Shown here in pieces: positions 25,891 through 35,700 of a DNA stretch of 64,000 bases. Where the stretch lies: NCBI RefSeq assembly GCF_003626635.1, contig NZ_RAZT01000005.1:186001-250000 (forward strand). The letters run 5' to 3'. Source of the stretch: Micromonospora musae (GTDB lineage Bacteria > Actinomycetota > Actinomycetes > Mycobacteriales > Micromonosporaceae). The translations under genes were made by a program, and so were the position numbers. Below the pieces are notes generated by a model. That model saw only the letters and a list, made by a program, of their open reading frames with translations. It made no database searches and was not told the origin of the DNA. Positions within the stretch are counted from its first letter, which is position 1. Every line of letters begins with the position of its first letter.

Positions 25891-25896
25891 TAGGCT
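25891..25896 (+). promoter_or_regulatory. -10-like TAGGCT upstream of the YbaB-like gene
   Basis: TAGGCT lies 27 bases before the ATG of the YbaB-like gene, in the 144-bp gap after the esx pair. The same hexamer appears before the ROK gene and before the SseB gene. Confidence 0.35.
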
Positions 25897-25923
25897 TCCG
25901 TCGGCGACCTTGGGGGAGGGGCG

Positions 25924-26325
25924 ATGGAGGAGCGACCGAACTTCGGCGCGTTGAGCGCCATGATCGGTGACCTCAAGAAGGCCTGGTCCGGAATGGACGA
26001 GGTGCAGAGCAAGATGCTCAAGGTCACCGGCACGGCCTGGTCGGACGACCAGACCATCAAGGCGGTGGTCGGGCCCCGAGGTCACCTGCTCGAACTCGAG
26101 ATCGACCCGCGGGTCTTCCGGCACCCCAACTCGAAGGCGCTGGCGGCGACGATCGTGGCCACCGTCCGACTGGCCGTCGAGGACGCCGCCGAGCAGTCCA
26201 AGGAGATCCTCGACGGCAGCCTCGCCCCCGACCTGCGGCGCATCGCGCCCGGCGGGAACCAGCTGCAGAAGCTGCTGCACAGCCACGACGCCGACGTGCT
26301 CGTGAAGGGGGACGACGATGAGTAG
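25924..26325 (+). CDS. YbaB/EbfC-like protein of the ESX locus
   Basis: A 133-residue protein with the YbaB/EbfC layout: an N-terminal helix (MIGDLKKAWSGMDEVQSKML), central strands (IKAVVGPRGHLLELEIDPRV) and a C-terminal helix. YbaB proteins bind DNA as dimers, but the copies found next to WXG100 genes in actinobacteria are of unknown role and may be ESX accessory proteins. GGGGGAGGGG precedes the ATG. Its end overlaps the next gene by eight bases, indicating coupled translation. Confidence 0.7.
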   Translation: MEERPNFGALSAMIGDLKKAWSGMDEVQSKMLKVTGTAWSDDQTIKAVVGPRGHLLELEIDPRVFRHPNSKALAATIVATVRLAVEDAAEQSKEILDGSLAPDLRRIAPGGNQLQKLLHSHDADVLVKGDDDE

Positions 26326-26692
26326 CTTCGTCGAGATCAAGTCCAGCGTCGCCGACATCATCGGCATCGCCAACCGCATCAGCGCCAGCGGTCAGTCGCT
26401 CGCCTCGACCATGACGTCGAAGCTCGACGCGGTCACGGCCATGGAGTCCGGGCACGGCACGCTGCCCCGCGGCGACGAGTTCGTCGAGGAGTTCCTCAAG
26501 ACGTACCACAAGTCGATTGAGGTGCCCGGCGGTGGCGCGCAGCCGATGAACGAGGCCGTCAAGAGCAGCATGCCGAAACTGGGTGAGGCGATGGTCCAGC
26601 TCGGCAAGTACGCCGCCGACGCCATGTGGAGCTACACCGGCACCGACGACGACAACCGCGACCAGATCAACCGGGCCGGTGGCCGCAGCTGA
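26318..26692 (+). CDS. Small helical ESX-associated protein
   Basis: A 124-residue, mostly helical protein without signal peptide or clear WxG. Its position, overlapping the YbaB-like gene by eight bases and 45 bp before the giant toxin gene, matches the small WXG-like or chaperone-like partners often found upstream of type VII polymorphic toxins. It may bind the toxin's N-terminal helices. The function is inferred from position only. Confidence 0.5.
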   Translation: MSSFVEIKSSVADIIGIANRISASGQSLASTMTSKLDAVTAMESGHGTLPRGDEFVEEFLKTYHKSIEVPGGGAQPMNEAVKSSMPKLGEAMVQLGKYAADAMWSYTGTDDDNRDQINRAGGRS

Positions 26693-26737
26693 CCGTGGCC
26701 CCGTCGTGAAGCACGGCGGTGAAGGAGAGGACTGCGC

Positions 26738-29700
26738 GTGAGCGACAGTGACCACGCGCTCGCCGAGATTCTGGAGTGGTTCTCCGACCTCGAAGCCGCG
26801 ATCCCCGGGGTGCGCTCCACCGTCGGCGAGATCCTGATCGGCAAGATCCCCGAGTCCGACATCGGCGCCGTCTACGACCTGGCCGACACCTGGGCCGACG
26901 CCACCGAGGCACTCGGGACGTTCTACGAGGAGGCCGCACACGCGGCCGACGGCATCCTGAACAACTGGTCCGGTGACGGCGCGTCGGCCGCCTTCGCCGA
27001 GCAGTGGTACAAGTACATCGAGTCGCTGGCCGGATCGGTCGACACGCTCGCCTCGATGGAGCAGGCCGTACAGAGCTACGGGCTGCAGGTCGAGCTCATG
27101 AAGTTCATGGCCCTGATCGGCCTGATCATGCTCGCGGTCTCGCTCTTCATGCTGGTCGCCGCGGCCATTCCGTCGCTCGGCCTCTCCACCGCCGGAATCC
27201 CGGGGGCCTTCGCCGCCTGTCGCGCGGCGATCGGCGCCGCGGCCAGCAACGCGATGCGCGCGATCGGCAGCATCTCGGTACGCGCGGCGCTCGCCGAGGC
27301 GACCGCGCTGGTGACCCGGGCGCTGCCCACCCTGGTCCGTACCCAGCTGCCCAATCTGGTCCGCACCCAACTGCCCCGCCTGGTCACCACCCAGCTACCG
27401 AACCTGATCCGGCACGAGCTGCCCACGCTCATGCGGCACACCCTGCCCACCCTGCTCCGGCAGGGCGGCACCACCTTCGCGCGCGGCGTCCTGCCCCGCA
27501 ACGTGATCGCCCGCTCGGTGGCCGACCGGATGGCCGGGCAGTGGCTGCGCAGCGCCACCAACCGCGAGCTGCTCCGCCAGCTCGGCCGCGAGGCCGGGCT
27601 GGAGTCCCGTCGGCTCGCCGGGCGTGGTCTGCTCGCCGCCCGAAACCAGCTGGCGAAGGAGATCGAGGAGCAGCTGCTCCGTAAGTTCGGCGCCCGGGTC
27701 GGCACCGACCTCGCCGGACGCGCGGCCGGCACCTCGCTGACCCGGATGGCCGGCAACGAGGTGTTCGAACAGGTCAGCCGCGAGGCGCTGGGCCAGTACG
27801 CGGCCCGCGAGATCGCCGCCACCACGTTCAGCCGGGAGCTGGCCAAGTACGTGGGCACCCGGGTGGCCTTCGGCGCCGGCTTCATGGGCGCCGGTGACCT
27901 GCTCGGTCAGATGTACCAGATCGCCGGTGGCGAGCGGGCCAGCCTCGACCTGGGGCAGCTGGGCATGTCCACGCTCCAGGGCGGTGTCTTCGGCGCCTCG
28001 ATGTTCGGCGGCATCACCGGGCACATCGTCGGCGGCGGGGTGGTCGGCGCGGGCATGTCGGCGGCGACGCTCGCCGCGCAGGGCAAGCTCGACCTCACGA
28101 ACATCACCGGGGCGAACGTCACCGAGATCCTGCACGGCGGGGCCGAGGGCGCCAAGGCCGGCGCGATCTTCGGCGCGCAGAACAAGATGGAGGCCGTCAA
28201 CGTCGGGAGCACCCTGCGGATCGGCCACGACGTCGTGGTGCTCCCCGAGGGGATCGGCGCGTTCGACCGGGCCGACGGGCTGCAGGTCACGTACAGCGAG
28301 CACGGCGCGTCCTGGCAGCGGGTCGACGGCAGCGGCACCCGGATCGACGGTGGGAGCATCGGCGCCGACGGGACGGTCCTCTCCCGGGACAGCACCCAGT
28401 CGCCCGCCCCGCACGTGGTCGACGGGGATGTCATCCGGTCCGAGCCGTCCGCCCCGCACACGCCCCTCGCGCAGCTGCCCAGCACCGACGTCCCGCAGCG
28501 TACGAACCTGGTCGGCGGGACGGGCGGTGGGGACGGCGGAGGCGGCGGAGGTGGCCCGCGTCAGCCCGCCCACCCGACGTCCGGCGGTCGTACCGGAGAT
28601 GTCGGGATCCGGACGACGGACCCGTCGCGGCCGGTCGGCGAACTCACCCGGCCGACCACCGATCACAGTGCGCCGGTCGCCGACCGCACCCCCACCGACG
28701 CGTCGCCGCAGCGCCCGACGCCCGACTCGGCGCCGCCAGGCGACCGGACACCCACCGACGGCGGGCCGACCGGCGACCGTGGCCCGGAGGGTCCTTCCAC
28801 GCGGGAGACGGCGCCGGATCGGATCGGGGACGACCCGAGCCGGCCGGAGCAGCGCGAGCCGGGCGACGCCCCGCCACCCGAACCCACCCGCTCGGAGCCG
28901 CCCGGGTCGCCCCGGGACACCACCGGCCCGCACCCCACCGATCCGGCTCCGACCCGGCCGCACTCGGATCCGGTTCGGTCGGGCGACGCGCCTCCGCCGC
29001 GGACGGATTCGGAGTTCCCGACGGAGCCGCGCTCCGGGGCACGCGCCGACACCGCCCCGCCGGCCCGGCCGGACACCGCCCCGCCCGTGGAGACCGGGCC
29101 CGCCGTCCGGGGCGACACCCCGCCGCCGGTACGCACCGATGCTCCGCCGCCGCGCGTCGAAGGCCCCACCGCGCCGCGCGCGGACGCCCCCACGCCGCCG
29201 CGTGCCGACGGGCCCACGACGCCGCGTGCCGACGGGCCCACGACGCCGCGTGCCGACGGGCCCACGCCGCCACGTGCGGACAGCCCCACGCCGCCACGCG
29301 CGGACAGCCCCACGACCCCGCGCACCGACAGCCCCACGCCGCCGCGTGCGGACGGTCCGCCGTCGCCGCGCGACCACTCCGCGCCGACGAGTCGGCCGGA
29401 GACGCCCACGAGCCGGGACGGTCAGCGCGGTCCGACCGATCCGGTCCAGGACCGGCCCACCGGCACGGGCGACCGGAACGGTGCACCCACAGGCCGGGAC
29501 GAGCACGGCCCACCGCCGAGCCGCCACGAGGATCCGTCCGCGCCGGTCCGCGCCGACGAGCAGCACGCCGACCCGACGGCGGGGGAGGCGCAGAGCGGCG
29601 CGTCCATCCGACCCCGCGACGAGCTGCGGGCCCAGGAGTGGGCCAACAAGGCGTACGACCGGTTCCGGGCCGACCCGGAGGACGTGCCGGAGATCGCCGC

Positions 29701-32700
29701 GCACCTCGCCGAGGTGGAGCGCCCCGACGGCACCATCGGCTACAGCCAAGCCGAGATCGCCCGGGTCAAGCAGCACCTGATGTTCGACGAGCACACGCTG
29801 CGCGACTACCCCGACGGTTGGGAACGGCGCCGGTTCGATGCGGACGAGGACATCGCGGAGGCCTGGATCCGCCTGCGGGAGGGGCGGCACCTCGAGCCCG
29901 ACCTGGTGCTGCTGGAGCACGAGCTGGCCGAGTCGGGCTACATGCGGGTCCACCCCGACGCCACCTACCCGGACGCCCACGCGCACGCCCAGAGCCTGTT
30001 CAATTGGGAGCGGGTCGCGCCCGGGCGTACCGGGGAGGACCTGGACAACGCGTATCCGAGGAGAACCGGCGATGGCGATTCTGGTGGACTTCGAACTGAT
30101 CCGACAGGACAGTCGGGAGGTCGAATACAGCTTCGGCTTCCCGGAGAAGGATCGTCGACTGGTCATCCAGAAGGACTCCCGCCAGGGGACACCGCTGGAC
30201 GGGGCGGAGGACATGCAGTACCGGAAGGCGTTCGGCAAGATCCTGCGGATGCAGGCCGAGGCGGCGACCTGGCCGGCCGGGGGGAGCTACGCGGCGTAAC
30301 GCCGGAGGGCGAGCGGGTTCCGTTCGAGCTGGTGCCGGTCGAGCCTCGTCCGGTCGGGCCGTCGGTGCCGATGCCCGAGGCTGTCCGGTCGACCTTCGAC
30401 GGGCACATCGGCGAGCTGCTCACCGGCCGCGATCCCGGCCCGGTGGATCAGCCGCACCGGGCGAGCTGGGACGAGTCGTCGCGGCTGCTCACCGTGGAGT
30501 ACCCGGACGGCGTCACCGTGCAGGTCGCGCTGCAGGTCAACTCGTCCCTACCGCCCGGTCAGCCGGTGGTGCTGCGACCAGGGCTGGAGGTCGAGCACGG
30601 GCAGTGGGTGCAGCGCGAACCGGCCGGTGTGGTGCTCCCCGACCACCTGCCGAACGACCCGAACACCCGGGCGGCCTTCGTCGACCGGCAACTCGGCGAC
30701 GCCTGGAGCACCCTGCACCGGGAACTGCACCAGGTGCTCGACCGGCCGGTCGAGCCCCCGTCGCCGCGTGGCGACGGAACGACCCGGACCGACACCTCAC
30801 GCATCGAGAGCGGGCCGCGTACCGATCGGACGCCCACCGACGGTGGACCGCGTACCGATCGGACGCCCACCGACACGTCCCGGACCGACACGGCGCGGAA
30901 TGACGGCACGACCCGGACCGAGCGGCCCCGGGATGACGCCGCCGGGCCGCGTACGGACCGGGACGACACCGCCGGGCCGCGTACGTCGCGGGATGACGCC
31001 GCCGGGCCGCGTTCGGAGCGGGACGATGCCTCCGGGCCGCGCGCGGACCGCGACGGCACCCCGACAGAGCCGAGGCGTGGGCCGGACGCGGACGATCCGG
31101 CGCCGGTCCGGCCCGAGCACGACGCGCGGGCCGACGGGGTGCCGGAGAGCCCGCGCGACACCGCGGCGGCGCCGCGTCCGGAGGAGCCTCCGCGCCGGGC
31201 AGACGAGCCGTCGCTGGCCGAGCTGGAACGACCCCTGCACCCCGACCCGCCGGTGCTCGACCGGGTCACCCTCCGCGACGCCACCCCCTCGGATCCCGCG
31301 CCGCCCCGGCCGCTCACGCCGGACACCGTTCGCGGCCTGCTGGCCGACGCCGGCACCCCGGAGCAGGTCCGCGGCTGGGCCCGCGACCACCTCGCCGTAC
31401 GGCAGGAGGACGGCTCGTACGTGCCGCGCTCGCAGGCCGAGATCGACGCGGCGGTGACCCGGCTGCACGAGGAGACCGCAGCGGTCGTCGACTCCCACGT
31501 GCCGGCCGACCCCAACGCGACGCCGGAGGGCGCGGTACACCCGGAGCAGACGGCGCGCCCGGGCGACTCGCCGATCCTCCAGGAGTTGGCGCCCAGCGAG
31601 AACTTCCCGCCGCATCGTACGAGGACCGGCGCCGAGCTGCCCGAACAGGTCCACGAGCTGGTGCAGCGGGCCAAGGAGAACCTGCTCGGCCGCTACCCGG
31701 AGACGGCGGTGGCGGCCCGGATCGCCGACCTGGACGCCATCGGCGGTATCGCCGACCGGTTGCAGACGGCCGCCGACGCGGCCCGCGAGAGCGGCCGGCT
31801 CGGTGACGTGGTGCAGGGCGTCCGCGACCTGAGCCGAGCCGTCAACGAGTACGCCGACCAGTACCGGGACTGGCGTGACTTCGAACGCGGCGGTGACTAC
31901 GCCGACCCGGGTTGGCGGGACCTCGACGGCGTCGACCCGCTGAACTCGGTGGAGATGGCCACCCGGGTGGTGAGCGTCGACCCGCAGACCCACCGCTTCC
32001 ACGTCATGGACCAGGCGATCGCGATCGCCAAGATCGGTGACGTGCTCGGGCCGACGTTCGAGGGGCACGCGGCGCGTACGTTCGAGCGGCTTGTCCCGAA
32101 GGACATGGAGAGCGTCGACGCGCTGCTTCCGCCCGAACTGCGCAGCCCGGAGCTGGACAAGTGGATCCAGGGGACCGCCCGGGGCGGCTTCAACCCACGA
32201 ACCGAGATTCTCTACGTCGACCCGCGAGACGCAGGAGGGTCGAGCCGGCCGATCAGCGCGGTGGCCGCGACCGTGGTGCACGAGAGCATGCACCGCCTCC
32301 AGCCCCGCACGGACCTGGTGGCCGACCACATCGATCAGGGCGTGGCCGAGGGGCGATACGGCGAAGACGTCTTCCTCAACGTCATGGCCCCGCTGCGTTT
32401 CGAGGGCGAGTTCCAGGCGTTCGCCGTCCAGCAGCAGTTCCTGCGCGGGCTGGCCGGCTTCCGGGAGATCCAACACGGCGGTGATCTGCGCGTACCCCGG
32501 AGCGACGGCTATCAGGAGATGGCGGACTGGACCCCGCAACAGATGCGGGACAGCATCCTCGACCGGTACGTCCCCAACCCCGCCGAACGTGCCGCCATCC
32601 CCGATCATCTGCTCGACCAGCTGGTGGCGCTCACCCCGGAGAGTGTTCTGGATCGGGCCCGCCTCTCGATCGACGAGGCGAACTTCCCGATCGCCGACGA

Positions 32701-35700
32701 CCGCCGGCAGGGCACCTTCTACGGCCCGATGACGCGGGAGACCGCCGACCGGTACGGCATCGACCTCGACGCGATCGGGCAGGAGCACGGCAGGCAGTCG
32801 CTGCCCCGGCTGCTGGATCAGGAGGCCGCGCCGGAGACTTCGGTACCCCGGAACGGCTCCGACTCGCTGCCGCTGGCGGAGTGGGGACCTCGCCGGGACG
32901 GGGACGCGGCCTGGCCGCCCGAGCAGCAGTCGCCTTACACCGCCCCGCCGTGGCGAACCGACGGGCCTGCCCACGACAGCACACCCCCATGGCACGACCC
33001 ATCGCCGACGCACGGGCCGGGTGCGCACCACGACGGGCAGCCGGCCCGCCCGGAGCCGGAGCGCCGGCCCGGTGCGCTGTCGCGGGCGTTGCGCCGGATC
33101 ACCGGCCTCTTCGGCGGTGGCGAGGCGGCCCCGCACGCCCCCGAACCGAACCCGGCGACCCCGCAGCCGTGGGCTCCGCGCCCCGGTGAGCCGAGCCACG
33201 GTGGCCTCGGAGAGTGGGGCGGGCAGCGGCCAGGGGAGCCGACCCAGGGCGGCTTCGGGACGTGGGGCCAGCGGTCCGGCGAGCCGGTTCACGGCGACAC
33301 CAGCCCGTGGGGCCAGCGCCCAGGTGAGGCCCAGCAGTGGGGTCAGCGTCCGGCGGAGTCTCAGCAGTGGGGCCAGCGCCCGGCCGAGCCCCAGCAGTGG
33401 GGCCAGCGCCCCGGCGAGGCGGCCCCGAGTTGGCGGCCCGGCGAGGCCTACCCGCCGGCCCACGACCCGTATGCGAGCCGAGGCTGGCCGCCGGAGGCCG
33501 ACCCGGGTCACACCGGGACGCCGGGGCGGCCGGGCGTCGACCCGTACACCGGGCAGGCGCGTCCGACGTCGGATGCTCCCGCCTGGGGCACCCCCGAGCG
33601 TGCGCCGGAACCGAGGACGCCGGCCTGGTCGACGCCGGAGGCCGCCGACCGTCCCGCCTGGACGAACGGCCCCGAGCGCGCCTCCGCCGACCCGGTTGCT
33701 GCCGACGGGCGGACAAACCTGGCGCTCACCGAGCGTTCCATCGCGCTGGAGGAGCTGCGCGCGTCGACGGACCCGGTGCACCAGGCCCAGGTACGCGCGG
33801 ATCTCCAGCGGATCGACGCCGATCTGGCCCAGCGCGGCTACCCGGTGCACCAGTTGGAGCGGGTGCCGGAGGCGGAAGGTCCCACAGCCGCCGACGCTCC
33901 CGCGGCGGACGGTCGGGACCACTCCCGGCACGACGAGATCTGGTCCGACCCGCCATGGCGGCAGGAGGACCGGCGGCCCTCGCTGGACGAACTGATCCCC
34001 AGCTCGCAGGAGGAGGCGACCGCCTGGGGCGACTCGGTCCGGCGGGAGTTCGCCGACCAGCTCGACGGGCGCGAGTTCGCGGGGCTGCGGATCCGGGTGG
34101 ACCTGGAGGACCCGTACAGCGTCAGCGTGCACCGCAACGAGGTCGTGGTCCGGGCGGAGGTGCAGGACGCGAACGGGGTGAGCGCCGGGCGGGTGGTGCG
34201 CTCCTTCCAGCGCGACCACAACGGCAGCCTCTTCGTGGAGCACGTCTCGCTGAAACTCGACGACCGCGTCCAGGGCCACGGCTTCGCCCGGGAGTTCAAC
34301 GACAGCCTCATCGACTGGTACCGCTACTCCGGCGTCGAGCGGATCGAGGTGCACGCCGCCTCCACCGTCGGCGGGTACGCCTGGGCGCGCGACGGCTACG
34401 ACTGGGCTCCCAACACGGAGCACCGGTCCAGCGCCGTACTCGACCGGCTCCGGGTCGAGCTGCGCGGTCTCGACGCCGACGTCGACATGGCTCGCCGGCT
34501 GGCCGCGGACGACCCGAGCGTGGACGCCGACCGGCTGCGCAAGCGCTACGGCACCACCGATCCGGAGCAGGTGGCCCAGGAGGTGCAGCGGCAGCGGGAG
34601 GCAGCCGAGCAGATCCTCGAACGCGCCCGTACCAGCTCCTTCGGCAGCGCCCGGTACCCGACGCCCTTCGACATCAGCCAGGCCGGCTGGGGCGACCACC
34701 ACCACGGCCGGGAAGCGTCGTGGGTCGGCAAGCGCGCGCTGCTCGGCGCGGACTGGAAGGGCGTCAAGGAGATCAGCGACACCGGTCCGCTGCATCCCCG
34801 GTCGGCGCACACCCAGGGCATGCCCCGGGTTCCCGACCCGTCGTCGATCCACAGCCTGCTCAGCGGGGACGGGCATCCGCCGGTCACCGCCGCCCGGGTG
34901 CCGGAGGGCGAGTTCCACGGGTACGGCCGGGACGTCCCCGAGCCGGACGCGGTGCGGCAGCTCGGTGACGACGCCCTGCGCCAGGTCACCGAGGCGCTGC
35001 CGGAGGGGAGCCCACTCAAGGGCGTACGGCTGGAGTTGACCACGGTCCCGGCGGACGCCCTGCCGGACGGCGCGGTGGCCCGGTCCGTGCCGATCGACGC
35101 GCAGGGGCGGGACCTGCCGCACGGTACCGTTCCGCCGGAGGGCGGCGGCTGGCGCGTCGAACTGTCGGACCGTGCGAGCGATGTCAATGTCGCCCGCGCC
35201 GTCGCGCACGAGGCGGCCGAGCTGACGGCGATCCGGCAGCGGGCCGACGGTGGGCTGGACCCCTTCACCCCGGACGCCCTCGTTCCCGGTGCGATGGCCG
35301 ACGGCGCCACGCTCAGCCCGCACGACCACGGTCGGCTGGCCGAGGCCGAGGTGCTGGCGGACCTGCTGCGCGATCCGGCGCAGGCCGCGCACGCCCGGAC
35401 CGAGCTGCGGGCCCTCCGCGACCACCTCGGCCTGCACCCGGACGATCCCGGCGCGGCGGCCCGGTCGCGGCTGCTCGACGGGCGGATCAGCGACGCCGGC
35501 CGGGACGCCCTGCTCGGCCGGGAACGGCCTCCCGCCGACTCCACCCGTTCGCCGGCGGACGGCGGCCCGGCACGGGCGACCGACGGTGAGACGGTCCCGC
35601 CGGCGGGTCGCGACAGCGACGGCGCGGCGCCCGATCGCGTCGACGCCGATCCGGTGCCGGACCGGTCAGATCCCGCCGAGCTGACGGCGCCGGAGCGGTC

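Noticed and set aside
29177..29368. Possible CRISPR-like array of 24-bp repeats
   Set aside because: The units are directly joined without spacers, are in frame with the toxin and encode octapeptides; no cas genes are present.
30797..35437. 1546-codon open frame on the minus strand, antisense to the toxin gene
   Set aside because: It is a shadow of the GC-biased plus-strand codons; the translation is Arg/Val/Leu-rich without any domain, and it has no start region or operon context.
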